A stretch of DNA of 64,000 nt from Ahaetulla prasina (lineage: Eukaryota; Chordata; Lepidosauria; Squamata; Colubridae), in NCBI RefSeq assembly GCF_028640845.1, contig NC_080539.1, forward strand, positions 198,378,698-198,442,697. Direction: 5' to 3'. Shown here piece by piece: positions 34,215-45,980 of this stretch. Below the pieces are notes generated by a model. It saw only the letters and a program-made list of their open reading frames with translations, had not been told where the DNA came from and did no database searches. Position 1 is the stretch's first letter. The number at the start of each line of letters is the position of its first letter. The translations under genes were made by a program, and so were the position numbers.

Positions 34215-35200
34215 ATAAATGAAGTAAGCAGTGTCAGTATCAGGAGTGAGCAATTGTCTGTCTTGTCAGAATAATGTTTCATGTTTATTCATCAAAGGAA
34301 AATTACAAATTCAAATAAGCAAAATGAATAAAATTTAATTGTGAAGGGATGATAGGCACATTAGTGCACTTACACATGCCCCCTTAAGGATCTCTTAAAT
34401 ATGGGGTGAGGTCCACAGAAATTGGAGTTAAAACCAAGAAAGTAAGATAACTGAATCAGGTAGGATATTCCAAACTTCGACAACACTATTACAAAAACAA
34501 TTTTTTACAATCAAGTTTAAAATGGTTTACATTAAAGCAATTATTTGCATGTGTTACCTTACAATTAATACTAAAAAAGTCATTTACACGCAAAACATTA
34601 CTATGTACAATTTTGCATGCAACACTGAAGTCCAACTACAAGCATCATAGTTCTAAGCTAAGAGCCAAGAATTTCAAACTTAATAGCATAGAGTATTGGA
34701 CAGAAGAGTGCAAAACTTTTCTCGTAAAGTACTTCTGAACTCACTTGATTATATTAATGTCCAATATATGGTAAGGATTTCAAATAGTGAAACAATAGTC
34801 TAGGATATGTTTTGTAAGCTCTAGTGAGCAATACAATGTTTCCAGAAAAGAAACTTCATAAAATTAAATTTACAACTGTTAGTGCTTTTTACCAATGCTG
34901 TTGCAATGAACATTAGAACATAAGTCATTGAAGATGAGTACGTCTAGGTCCTTAGCAAAATAAAGGTCATCTGCTAGATCAACACCTTCTAATTTATACT
35001 TTAAATTCTTGTTTTGCTTACCAATATGTAAAAATAAGCATTTCTTAAACAACTTTACCAAATAGATGACCATCCAAAAGAATAGTCAATGTCATTTTGC
35101 AAAATAAGTGAATTTTCTGTAGTATTAAACAATTTATATCATCAACAAAGAAGACACAATTTCTTTTAAGTTGATCAAATAAGTCATTTGTGTTACTAAA
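34215..35200 (-). mobile_element. LINE remnant of unassigned family
   Basis: The minus-strand translation, broken by stops, shows a decayed reverse transcriptase: FVDDIN (motif C-like), KCLFLHIGKQNKNLKYKLEG, then KDLDVLIFNDLCSNVHCNSI, the usual thumb stretch. A tail region is shared with 41640-41957 (CACTAATGTGCCTATCATCC against CACAAATGTGCCTACCGTTC). Possibly Rex1- or CR1-related. I cannot name it. Confidence 0.6.
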
Positions 35201-35861
35201 ATTCCAAAATCTGCCCTAACCCTAACTTTCAAAGATAAAGAAGCTACCTCTCTGACCATTCCACTGGAAAGTACTGGCATTTCCAAAAGGCTCTGATTTA
35301 CTTTGGCTTCTCCTAATTCTGGACAGTGCCATAGATCCAACCCTGCCATGCAACATAGAGAAGCAACCATTCTGAAGCAGCACTGCAAGTGAAGAAAGGA
35401 GAGGATAGACAATGGCAAGAATTGCTGCTTAAATTATTTAAGGCTTTTCAACTGTTGGCCTAGCTGGAGATGAGTTCTTAGACCTCATTTGGCCTACGTC
35501 AATCAAGCAAATAACTTTGGCAGGCACTATCATCAAGGAAGTATCGCTCACAAATTACGCCTTTGGAAGGGATTGGTAAAGTTATAAGATAATCACATCT
35601 TCTAGGTGTTTTCTATATAGATAGTGACTGTGAAACACCCCCCACCCCATTTTTAATAGCTTGATTGATAGCTGCCTTCCCTCAGGGAAGGCAGTTCTTT
35701 TAAAACCACCAAGTCCTAGAGTGGTCCCCATTTGCTACTGGTAAGTATAATAAAAATGAGATTTCTTCTCAACCTAAGGCTTTGCTACATTAATCTGCAG
35801 ATCAATGCAAAGCTTGTCTGCTTCATATCTTGAATAAATATGAATGAATATGAATATGAAT
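35201..35861. other. Unrecognised intergenic sequence
   Basis: About 0.66 kb with no recognisable repeat or exon. Confidence 0.4.
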
Positions 35862-36397
35862 ATTTTAATTTGTATACCGCCCTTCTCCCGAAGGACTCAG
35901 GGCGGTGAACAGGCAGATAAAATACAGATACACACAATAGTTAAAAACATCCCTTAAAAAACTAAATTAAATTTGCCCAAATGTTAAAATAACACACTCC
36001 CCCATAAAATTACAAAACTTTAAAAACCCATCAAATTCACTTAAAATTTAAAGATAAAAATCAAGCTAGTCCATCCATACGAAATAAATAAGTTTTAAGT
36101 TCGCGGCGAAAGGTCCTAAGGTCAGGTAGTTGTCGAAGTCCGAGGGGAAGTTCGTTCCACAGGGTCGGAGCCCCCACAGAGAAGGCCCTCTCCCTGGGGG
36201 CCGCCAGTCGACACTGTTTGGCTGACGGCACCCTGAGGAGTCCCTCTCTGTGGGAGCGTACCGGACGATGGGAGATAGAGGCCGGCAGTAGACGGTCCCG
36301 TAGATAGCCCGGTCCTAGGCCATGGAGCGCTTTAAAGGTGGTAACCAATACCTTGAAGCGCACCCGGAAAACAACAGGTAGCCAGTGCAGTAAACAA
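35862..36397 (-). mobile_element. L2-type LINE 3' end
   Basis: The minus strand encodes LHWLPVVFRVRFKVLVTTFK, then RDRLLPASISHRPVRSHREG and TLWNELPLGLRQLPDLRTF. The 3' UTR follows, ending CCTTCGGGAGAAGGGCGG and an AT-rich tail. It is 5'-truncated about 30 bp before the next LINE, which runs in the opposite direction. Confidence 0.88.
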
Positions 36398-36429
36398 GTA
36401 AGTGCAGTAAACAATAAACAAATAGATGT

Positions 36430-37882
36430 TTATTCCATCAAGGAACTGAATGACTACAGACCAGTTGCTCTAACATCTGTAGTCATGAAAACCTTTGAAA
36501 GGCTAGTGCTTTCCTACTTGAAAACCATACCGATCCGCTGTTAGACCCCTTGCAATTTGCATACCGAGCAAACAGATCAACAGATGATGCTGTTAATATG
36601 GCTCTGCACTACATCCTACAGCATCTTGAGTCTCCAAAGACCTATGCAAGGGTCCTTTTTGTAGACTTTAGTTCAGCATTCAATACCATCATTCCAGACA
36701 TTCTTCTAACTAAGCTAAACCAGCTACAGGTACCGGAACAGACTTGTAAGTGGATCACAAGCTTCCTAACAAACAGGAAGCAGCAGGTGAAGCTAAGCAA
36801 GATCACATCAAATACCTGTACAATTAGCACAGGGGCCCCCCAAGGCTGTGTGCTCTCCCCACTTCTCTTCTCTCTGTATACCAATGACTGCATCTCCAAT
36901 GATCCATCTGTTAAGCTACTGAAGTTCGCAGATGACACAACAGTGATTGGTCTCATTCGAGACAATGACGAATCTGCATATAGACGAGAGGTCAAACGAC
37001 TAGCCTTGTGGTGCAACCAAAACAATCTGGAACTGAACACACTCAAAACCGTAGAAATGGTGGTAGACTTTAGGAGAAACCCTTCCATACTTCCACCTCT
37101 CACAATACTAGACAACACAGTATCAACAGTAGAAACCTTCAAATTTCTAGGTTCTATCATATCGCAAGATCTAAAATGGACAGCTAACATCAAAAACATC
37201 ATTAAAAAAGGACAGCAAAGAATGTTCTTTCTGCGCCAACTCAGTAAGCTCAAACTGCCCAAGGAGCTGCTGATTCAGTTCTACAGAGGAATTATTGAGT
37301 CTGTCATTTGCACCTCTATAACTGTCTGGTTCGGTTCTGCAACCCAACAAGAAAAACACAGACTTCAGAGGATAATTAGAACTGCAGAAAAAATAATTGC
37401 TACCAACCTGCCTTCCATTGAGGACCTGTATACTGCACGAATCAAGAAGAGGGCCATGAAAATATTTACAGATCCCTCACATCCTGGACATAAACTGTTT
37501 CAACTCCTACCCTCAAAACGACGCTATAGAGCACTGCACACCAGAACAACTAGACACAAGAACAGTTTTTCCCCGAAGGCCATCACTGCTAAACAAATAA
37601 TTCCCTCAACACTGTCAAACTATTTACTGAATTTGCACTACTATTAATCTTCTCATAGTTCCCATCACCAATCTCTTTCCATTTATGACTGTATGACTAT
37701 AACTTGTTGCTGGCAATCCTTATGATTTATATTGATATATTGACCATCAATTGTGTTGTAAATGTTGTACCTTGATGAACGTATCTTTTCTTTTATGTAC
37801 ACTGAGAGCATATGCACCAAGACAAATTCCTTGTGTGTCCAATCACACTTGGCCAATAAAAAAATTCTATTCTATTCTATTA
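36430..37882 (+). mobile_element. CR1/L3-type LINE, longest copy
   Basis: The fullest copy of the LINE that supplies the (ATTCT)n tails here. It starts within ORF2 (IKELNDYRPVALTSVVMKTF) and has a one-base frameshift near 36535. It then continues through reverse transcriptase to a stop at about 37647. A 3' UTR of about 230 bp follows with CACTTGGCCAATAAAAAAAT and four ATTCT units. The endonuclease and 5' end are missing. The family matches descriptions of the snake CR1/L3 'Snake1' elements. That name comes from memory and was not searched. Confidence 0.88.
36550..37647 (+). CDS. Non-LTR reverse transcriptase ORF, 365 codons
   Basis: The longest open frame in the window. Motif A VDFSSAFNT (residues 38-46, catalytic D39), motif B GAPQGCVLSP (95-104) and motif C FADD (126-129, catalytic D128 and D129) are intact. 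The thumb stretch FKFLGSIISQDLKW and the C-terminal LPSKRRYRALH are present. The enzyme would copy element RNA at nicked target DNA. The N-terminal endonuclease and RT fingers lie out of frame or are missing, so activity is unlikely. The Met at 36550 is only the first ATG after the frameshift and not a native start. Confidence 0.88.
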   Translation: MQFAYRANRSTDDAVNMALHYILQHLESPKTYARVLFVDFSSAFNTIIPDILLTKLNQLQVPEQTCKWITSFLTNRKQQVKLSKITSNTCTISTGAPQGCVLSPLLFSLYTNDCISNDPSVKLLKFADDTTVIGLIRDNDESAYRREVKRLALWCNQNNLELNTLKTVEMVVDFRRNPSILPPLTILDNTVSTVETFKFLGSIISQDLKWTANIKNIIKKGQQRMFFLRQLSKLKLPKELLIQFYRGIIESVICTSITVWFGSATQQEKHRLQRIIRTAEKIIATNLPSIEDLYTARIKKRAMKIFTDPSHPGHKLFQLLPSKRRYRALHTRTTRHKNSFSPKAITAKQIIPSTLSNYLLNLHYY

Positions 37883-37887
37883 AAATT

Positions 37888-40800
37888 CTAACTCATATCA
37901 TTCATCAGTTTCAGTCCTACGTGTATATACACAATACATATATATGTATCTATATAGTTCTGTGCAGGTATATGTGTGTACATGCACATATGTATATCAG
38001 CGGTATTGTGCCTCTGTTGCCTTATCCTAGTTACACTATTGCTAAAGAATGCAACATATAATCTGGCAGATGTTTCCGATTCCCATTGTTTAATATGTAA
38101 TGTCCAAACGGATATTTAACACCCATTTCCCTGAATTTCATTGTTAGAGGGATGACTTCTTCATCTTTGGGCTAAATTTAGCTATCCTTTCAAACTCAGT
38201 ACCAGGCTTCCTGAGTCTGAATTCTTGGAACTGTAATCTCAGCACGCCTAGAGAATGCCAAGTTGGAGAAAGTTAAAGCTTCTGAATGCAAGCTGTTTTT
38301 AAATGTGCTTTGTGTTTTTGTTCTCCGTGATTTGGAACATAGGTCATCGTGCTTTACAAGTCTCTTTGCCTCTATCACATTTTCCCTCTCTGCATTGGAC
38401 ATGCTTTTTTTTAATTGTTGACTTTGTCCCACTCACTATTTCCTATTGTATGGGACTGCAAATATTCAGAACGTGCATTATGATCAACTTGTAATGAGAA
38501 CACCCATCCTGGACTTATACTCGATTTCCCCTTTAGTCCTCTTTCTTAAATTTCCACTGGAATCTGCCCCCAGATAAAACCAAATGGTCTTGGGAGGGGG
38601 TGGAAAATCTTTGGCAAGGAAAACCAAATCTTAGAGCAACAGAATGTCATTTTATATTAAGAGAAATGTAAACATTAAGAAATATTTCATTCTGGAGATA
38701 ACTAACTGTGTGTCTTGTATACAATTTCAACTCTTAAGAAATGTCTTCTATTGGAAGCAGAAAGGATCACAAAGCTTCACTCCAGTGATAATGCTTGATG
38801 GACAAACTAAGCTTTGCTAAAAGTGAAATATAAATAACAGAGTTTAAGCTTTGGTTTTAATATTTACAACATGCATTTGTATCTGTAACTAACACAGAGG
38901 AACAGAATTGCAAAATCAGAAAGTGTTGTTGGCTATATAGGAGACAAGGGCATTCTGCTGAAAAACCTTGCAATCTCTTTCTGTTGATATGTGGCAAATG
39001 CTTATCCAGGTCTTCATGACCTCCACACAGCGGCAATGGAATTTCAGAAAGTGATTGTGTCCAAATAATCAGTATTTTTTCACAAATATAAGGCACGAGT
39101 GAGGATTTTGAAGGCTATGTTATTTCTGAGGAGCAGAAAAGGCAGCTGTGCCACAACTATTTTCTATGAACCTTGATCCAGTTTCAGTAGTTTGAATGTT
39201 GAACAGAAGCAGATTGGTTTAGTTTCAATGAAAGAGCTTTGTCTGGAGGAGAATATACTGCTGCTTTTTAAAAGACACTCAGAAATTAGAATAACCATTT
39301 TTATGAATAATTATTAAACATTTACACTTCAGTTCAGATCTCTACTTAGCCATGAAGCTAGTACTGAGCTTTTGTCTGTCATGGCTGTTACAAAACAGAA
39401 AATGGCCACTGTTCTGTGGAGAAAAATGAGCTAGAAGTTGAATATTTATGGATAGGACTGCTTTCTCAAGAAGCATTAGGCCCATTTCTAAATGCTATGA
39501 TAGGAGCAAGCAATTATGTGCATATGTAAATGGGCTTTTTGAGGTCAACCTTTCCTGTCACCTCAAAGGCAAATCTTTGGAATAGAGTCAAGCGTATTCC
39601 ACAATTCATGCAATACAAGTGGTGATGAGACCGATAGATATATGAGACATTTGGCAACCCTTACAGATCTGTGTGCTCTTACCCACTTAAGATAAAAGTA
39701 ATTCAAGGATCAAAGCCATATTCCCAGATTTTAAGAAATGATCTGCCCTTGTTTCTGTAACAACTTTTGAATATTCTCTTCAAGGCCATCTCCATGTCTC
39801 TCCACATTATGGAGTGGGAAGTGGGGTGCATAAAAGAAAAGAAATAGCAAATAAGCATCTAATATGAAATCAACTTTTTCTGATATAAAATTTTATTTAA
39901 AAAAAGATAATTCCAGTGGTCTGCTGGAGCTGGTTTGCATGGTTTACCCATCTCTAGCTGTGTTGCATATTGCCGGCAATGGAGCTGTGAGAGCTGATTC
40001 TTAAACCAACACGCCATTGGGTAGAATGCATAAAGGCACAGTAGTCATAATCTTATTCCTGAAAAATACAAATTCTCATGCTCTTAAATACAAGCATATA
40101 GAAGGTATTAAACTGGATGGTCCCCACATTCTCCAGTCATTTTCTTAATAGTTGTAAATATGATCACAGAACATTTGAGAAGCACTGGGCTAGAGGCTAT
40201 GGGAAACCAATGCTTTGTAACTTGCAATGTGTTCCATTAGTAAACATTTTATGAGCAGGCAAGCCTAATCTAATAGCTACTTTACATGCATGCTGACAAA
40301 TTCCTAATGTGCCAGCTCAAAGCGATCCTTTTTCTTATGATACACTTCTTGGTTTTATTCATTATTAGTTTAAACAATTTTACTAGGTTCTGGCTGGACA
40401 AGTACTGTATATTCTTGTGAATGCTATTTATTCCTTGTTCCAAAACTAACGGATCTGTGAAGTTGGAGAAGGAGAGAGTGGTTGTCAGCCAATTCCCAGG
40501 GTTCGTTTAGCTGCTCTCACAACAGCAGGCAAAGTTGACAGAATCTAAACCACTGCCAGGGGGAAAGGAGGAAAAAAAAACAGGCTGGAAGGGAGCATGG
40601 GTCAAGGGAACACGCAATCAGTCTCCTTGCTGTCCACAGTTTAGGTGTTAGCACTATGGAAAGCAGATGTTGTGCCAGAAGGAGACAGCTTTTAGCAAGA
40701 GGGGAGGGGAGAAAATACACACATCCTTTTCTCTCTGTGTCTTTTCCTAGAGTAGCATCTAGTAATATAACAATGAGTTCTGCATCCCTGTGATTTCATC

Positions 40801-41251
40801 ATCTGAAAACATCACACATACCCAGGAACCATGAGATGGTTCATATGATCTTCTTTTAGATTATGATTTGATTTCAGACTTCAGAAAAACCGAGATTCCA
40901 GTTTGGAAGTCTGAGTTGCCTTCTATACTTGTTTAAACAACTAACTATGTGGGAACAACTGTTTTTATTTGTTCTGGCAAACAAGAATTCAGCAACAAGA
41001 ACTTAGCATAACAGACAAACCCACAAAAATATTCCTGAGACAACTACTTTCCATCTCCTTCCTCTCAAGGATTAACTCAAGGACCTTTAGCATGAGTCAC
41101 TGACTGACCGCTAAAATATATAGTAAATGAGGAGTGGTAAGAATGGGGATACATACATCTAAGAGTGTCTCAGTAAACCCTTTCTGACTACCAACCTCTT
41201 TCTCTAGACTTTAGGAGCAAAACTTCTGAATTATCTTTCATTTTTCAAATG
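37888..41251. other. Repeat-poor intergenic sequence
   Basis: About 3.4 kb with no transposable element, exon or RNA gene that I recognise, the longest such stretch between the two host genes. Possible place for BMPR2 or NOP58 control elements, but no specific signal is seen. Confidence 0.45.
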
Positions 41252-41259
41252 TTATAATG

Positions 41260-41451
41260 CAGGGGTGAAATCCAGCAGGTTTTAACCGGTTCTGGAGAAT
41301 TGGTAGCAGAAATTTTGAGTAGTTCAGAGAACTGGCAAATACCAGTTCTGGCTGGCCCCAGAGGGGGATGGGAATGGAGATTTTGCAATATCCTTCCCCA
41401 CCAAGCCACGCCCACAAAACCGAAAGGGAAAAATTTTGGATTTCACCCCTG
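41260..41451. mobile_element. hAT MITE, CAGGGGTGAAATCC family
   Basis: Inverted ends CAGGGGTGAAATCC and GGATTTCACCCCTG are perfect over 14 bp. Flanking 8-mers TTATAATG (41252-41259) and CTAAAATG (41452-41459) match at 6 of 8. Interior landmarks AACCGGTTCTGGAG and CAAGCCACGCCCAC are shared with 47933-48167. Confidence 0.85.
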
Positions 41452-41639
41452 CTAAAATGGTAGTCTCCATTTTTTGCAGAAAATGTCAACCAGTCTGCAC
41501 CTATCTCCATTGCTTCCGATCTGGCTAACAACTGTGCTCCCCCTATGAGCTTCCAGAGACTATCAATCAACACAACTACTTTCACTCACACTATCAAAAG
41601 AAAAGGAAAAGATTCTATGAGTTAAACCTAAGCTTAACT

Positions 41640-41957
41640 TATAGAATCATCTATTGTAATGTCTTTCCTGTTAATGACTATTTCAGCTTTAATTGCAAAA
41701 ACACAAGAGCAACCAATAGATTTAAACTTAATGTTAACCGCTTTAATCTAGATTGCAGAAAATATGACTTCTGCAACAGAATCATCAGTGCTTGGAACAC
41801 TTTACCTGACTCTGTGGTCTCTTTCCATAATCCCAAAAGCTTTAACCAAAAACTTCCTAATATTGACCTCACCCCATTCCTAAGAGGACCATAAGGGGCG
41901 TGCATAAGAGCACAAATGTGCCTACCGTTCCTGTCCTATTGTTTTTCTTTTTCTTCT
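41640..41957 (+). mobile_element. 3' end of the unassigned LINE
   Basis: Broken translation LNVNRFNLDCRKYDFCNRII then SAWNTLPDSVV resembles the C-terminal end of LINE ORF2. A 3' UTR with GGGGCGTGCATAAGAGCACA follows and runs into (AT)n. Same family as 34215-35200. Confidence 0.6.
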
Positions 41958-41994
41958 TCATATATATATATATATATATACCCGAACAACCAAA

Positions 41995-42050
<56 letters not shown>
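41957..42050. repeat. (AT)n microsatellite
   Basis: Two TA runs (about 41958-41980 and 41999-42050) around a short spacer. They probably grew from the LINE tail. The 'YIYI' open frames over it are artefacts. Confidence 0.95.
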
Positions 42051-42053
<3 letters not shown>

Positions 42054-42159
42054 TTATACCTCCTAATATTTACTCATATATATGTTTATATACTATATAA
42101 TCTTTTTGTATGATACTTATATATATTGCATTTATTTATAAATAAATAAATAAATTAAA

Positions 42160-42682
42160 TTAAATTCCCATCACTGTTGCTGACTCATCCATGTCATATT
42201 CTGCGTGTAATGTCTACATTTTTTCAGGGATGGGTAAAATACTATTTCCGAAAGGTTGCCCTGTTGTGCAGTAGTGAGGGAAGATTGTTGGTAGAATATG
42301 TAAATAGATACATTTAAAACCCTTTGTGGTTGTCATGGTAGCAAGCCTGCACTTTGAGAGCTTAGTAGCCCAAGTTTTGTAATGGGCATAGTGGCAAATG
42401 AGTACTGAAATCCTTTGCATTTTTGATATCCTTCCCCCATCACAATGGCGAATGAGAACAGTGAGACTGAAAACAATTACATCTAACAAACACCAGGATG
42501 TTAAATGTTGTTTGTGGTTGCTATGGCTATTCTAATTTCACATGGAACTGAAATGGTTAAATTGAACATGGTAAAAATTCCTTCCAGGGGATGAAGATAC
42601 TCTTGTAGATGCAGAAACCTGGTGAAACTTTCCCCATGTTCTAACTGTTGTACTAACAATTTTAACAGTATATATTTTTTTA
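42160..42682. other. Unrecognised intergenic sequence
   Basis: About 0.5 kb, no recognisable repeat or exon. Confidence 0.4.
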
Positions 42683-42690
42683 TTCTATTC

Positions 42691-43182
42691 CAGTGGTAGT
42701 CTAGTGGGCATTCCAGCTTTCATGGTGGGCGGTAGGGGTTTTGGCCGATACTGAAGCACTTTCCTTTTTTTTAATTTGACTTTTTAAAAAATTTTCATAG
42801 CATTATTTAAAAACATTTTCATTAGGTTTTCATAAAATTCCCCGTGACAATTTAAATTTTTGAAAATATACTATTTGTATCACCCGCAGATAAGTTTAGT
42901 TCATGTTACATAACTGAAACTAAATGGCACTATAGTGCAACCGCAAAAAAAAGAGCCTCATCCCAGAATAGCTCGCGCATCTCCCCCACACCACCCAGCT
43001 GTAACAGACAAGCAGAGCTGGTAGCCGGCGCCCCCCTCAACCCCAATCCACAATGCGCGAGAGGCATGCGCAGATGATGATACACGGCGCATTACTGTGG
43101 AACCGGTGAGTGGTTAGAAAATTTTACTACTAACAGAGATAAAAAAGGTGGGCGGTAGGTATAAAAAGGTTGACTACCCCTG
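42691..43182. mobile_element. hAT element, 492 bp, CAGTGGTAGTC ends
   Basis: Ends CAGTGGTAGTC and GACTACCCCTG. The 8-bp duplication is TTCTATTC (42683-42690) and TTCTATTT (43183-43190), 7 of 8 matching. Both subterminal regions carry GGTGGGCGGTAGG (at 42724-42736 and about 43148-43160), the second in direct and not inverted orientation. A GC- and CpG-rich patch lies at about 42970-43110. No transposase frame. Confidence 0.88.
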
Positions 43183-43190
43183 TTCTATTT

Positions 43191-43938
43191 GATTTTAATG
43201 CCTTTTAACTTGGTCAGAAAAGAACAGAGAGTAAGGAACATACATTGCTCTGGAAATGAAACAGCTTCCATATCATGAAACCAGCAATTAATAAGGTGTT
43301 CTGTTGGTGAACTAAAAGTGATATTTGGATGGCCAACTTTATTCTGCTCCAGCAAGCAAATTGAGTGAGTTGCAATTTATACCATTTCAGCTGTCATCAG
43401 TAGCAAACTTGAGGCAATATAGACTCCAGCCAGCAAAGGTCTGTACAAGGTGTCTTGTTCTTTTTGGCTTCTGCAACTTCGGGCCAACAAGAACTGCCAA
43501 ATCAGATGCATGTTACTAGAAAAATACAAGTCATTTATTCTAACACATCCAACTGGCATTCCAAGAAACTGACATAAGATTTTAAGACAAAGCTGGGCAG
43601 TTGTTTTTTTTAACAGTCTTCATGAGGGCAACTTAGTTTATGTAATATTCATCATACAGGCAACTGCTTTCTTTTAGTTCCATAAAAAGAAATTAAAATT
43701 CATATGGCTAGTCTTTTACTGAACAGATCTTTGTTGTTTCCTACGTAATACACGGCATATATTTGGAGTTGATGGGATGTGAGGAATACTAATTTGGTTT
43801 CCAAGGTAGTCTTTAGGCCAGTATTTGTAGCATGGTGCAAAATGGGGCTTTGGTTGCATTTGTAGCCCACTGGCCAAAAATCTGCCAGAACTGACTAATA
43901 CTGACCAAAACAATGGTGTGGAAGTCACATGTAGTGTG
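43191..43938. other. Unrecognised intergenic sequence
   Basis: About 0.75 kb, no repeat or exon that I can name. Confidence 0.4.
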
Positions 43939-43943
43939 GGTAC

Positions 43944-44130
43944 TGTTATGTATTTAAACTTTAGGAGGGAAGTTTGGGCGGGAACAAGCACATTGCTGAT
44001 TGGCTGTTGCCTCAGCCAATATAGTATTTAAAGAGGGGTTTTGCCTGTTGGTCTTTCGCTGGGTCACAATAAACTAAAGAGCTGTTGTCACTCGTATGGT
44101 CTCCTGCCTCGTCATTGCCCAAACTTAACA
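43944..44130 (+). mobile_element. Solo LTR, 187 bp
   Basis: Starts TGTTATGTATTTAAAC and ends CCCAAACTTAACA, with inverted TGTTA/TAACA tips. The 5-bp target duplication GGTAC is perfect (43939-43943, 44131-44135). Inside are a TATA-like AGTATTTAAAGAG and a polyadenylation signal AATAAA (in CACAATAAACTAAAG), in promoter-to-poly(A) order on the plus strand. No internal retroelement genes flank it. Duplication size and short length fit a Ty3/gypsy-type LTR. Confidence 0.88.
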
Positions 44131-44135
44131 GGTAC

Positions 44136-44514
44136 AGCTAAGGTTGGCAACCTCAGTCCATTTCGGTGACTTACTTAAAAGCACAATGTTGAAACTCAAT
44201 TGGTCAAAACCAAGATTGGCACTGAAGGTTAATATCTATGGGCTCATCTGGTAATGACCATAGTATATGGAAGACTGCAACCTGACATGGAAGAAATAAA
44301 GAGTGTAAATTAGCCAGAATGAAATGAATGAAAGAAAAACTGATATTTTGCATGTTTAGGAAAATAAGAGGCAGAGAAGGATGCTATAATAGGTCTGAAT
44401 GAAGCTGGTCTGCTCTTATAGAATGGATTAATTCATGAGGGAAAATGAAAGTGTATGTTTAATTATGAATGAAATGACTAAAATGTGTATTAAAATATGA
44501 ATTGATGATATCTA
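44136..44514. other. Unrecognised intergenic sequence
   Basis: About 0.4 kb between a solo LTR and an L2 element. Nothing recognised. Confidence 0.4.
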
Positions 44515-45978
44515 GATTGTTGTGAGAGTGTGGTTGCGTGGCAGCTCCCCCGGCACCTGGAGGAAGTTGTCTATCTAGACCCGTTCCAGTCCGGCTTCCG
44601 ACCCGGTTACAGCACGGAGACGGCTTTGGTCGCGTTGGTGGATGACCTCTGGAGGGCCAGGGACAGGGGTTGTTCCTCTGCCTTGGTCCTATTAGATCTC
44701 TCAGTGGCTTTTGATACCATCGACCATGGTATCTTGCTGCGCCGGTTGGAGGGATTGGGAGTGGGAGGCACCGTTTATCGGTGGTTCTTCTCCTATCTCT
44801 CCAACCGGTCGCAGACGGTGTTGACAGGGGGGCAGAGGTCGTCCGCGAGGCGCCTCACTTGTGGGGTGCCTCAGGGGTCGATTCTCTCGCCTACCCTGTT
44901 CAACATCTATATGAAGCCGCTGGGTGAGGTCATCAGTGGTTTCGGGGTGAGTTATCATCTGTACGCTGATGATACTCAGCTGTACTTTTCCACCCCGGAC
45001 CACCCCAACGAAGCGGTCGAAGTGCTGTCCCGGTGCCTGGAAGCTGTACAGGTCTGGATGAGGAGAAACAGACTCAAGCTCAATCCCTCCAAGACGGAGT
45101 GGCTGTGGATGCCGGCACCCTGGGGGCGAGTTAGTGGCCCCAAAGGAGGTGGTTTGCAACTTGGGCGTCCTCCTGGATGGACGGCTGTCCTTTGATGGAC
45201 GGCTGTCCTTTGATGAACATCTGGCGGCTGTCTCCAGGAGGGCCTTTTACCAAGTCCGTTTGGTCCGCCAGTTGCGTCCCTTCCTTGACCGGGATGCCTT
45301 ATGCACAGTCACTCATGCTCTGGTTATGTCTCGGTTGGATTACTGCAATGCTCTCTACATGGGGCTGCCCTTGAGGTACACCCGGAGGCTGCAGTTAGTC
45401 CAGAATGCGGCTGCGTGAGTAGTAATGGGAGCCGCTCGTGGCTCCCACGTAACACCACTGCTCCGTAGTCTGCACTGGCTTCCTGTGGTCTTTCGGGTGC
45501 GCTTCAAGATTTTGGTTACCACCTTTAAAGCGCTCCATGGCTTAGGACCCGGGTACTTACGAGACCGCTTGCTGTTACCCTATGCCTCCCACCAACCCGT
45601 ACGCTCTCATAGAGAGGGTCTCCTCAGGGTGCCGTCCGCCAAACAGTGTCGGCTGGTGGCCCCCAGGGGTAGGGCCTTCTCTGTGGGAACATAGACGCTC
45701 TGGAATGAACTCCCCCCTGGCCTACATCAAGTGCCTGATCTTCGGACCTTCCGTCGTGAGCTAAAAACATACTTATTTATTCAAGCGGGACTGGCATAAT
45801 AGTTTGATTTTAAATTGGGGTTTTATTAATATTCTTAAATATTTTAAATTTAATTTTAATTATTAGCCGTTTTTGTAATTTTGCTATGTTTTAATTTGTT
45901 TTAATTGTACATATTTTGTATTTTATCCCCGGCTGTACACCGCCCTGAGTCCTTCGGGAGAAGGGCGGTATAAAAATT
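44515..45978 (+). mobile_element. L2-type LINE, 3' half
   Basis: The most complete L2 here. It covers the RT domain, the C-terminal region (in a second frame, 45134-45418, then 45425-45764) and the 3' UTR ending CCTTCGGGAGAAGGGCGG, followed by (AAT)n. The N-terminal endonuclease is missing. Frame changes near 45110 and stops near 45416 and 45692 kill it. An 18-bp unit (GGACGGCTGTCCTTTGAT) is tandemly duplicated in frame at about 45179-45214. Confidence 0.9.
44530..45195 (+). pseudogene. L2 reverse transcriptase fragment
   Basis: Typical L2 RT: FRPGYSTETALVALVDDL, motif A LLDLSVAFDTIDH (catalytic D56), motif B CGVPQGSILSPTLFNIYM (residues 111-128) and motif C YADD (145-148). After about residue 195 the frame leaves the element's own frame, so the last 25 residues are out-of-frame sequence. 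Confidence 0.88.
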
Positions 45979-45980
45979 CA

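Noticed and set aside
40107..40196. Possible hAT MITE ending in TTGAGAAGCACTGGG
   Set aside because: One end resembles the CAGTG family, but no matching partner end or 8-bp duplication was found.
41900..42113. YIYIYI-rich frames
   Set aside because: Translation of (AT)n.
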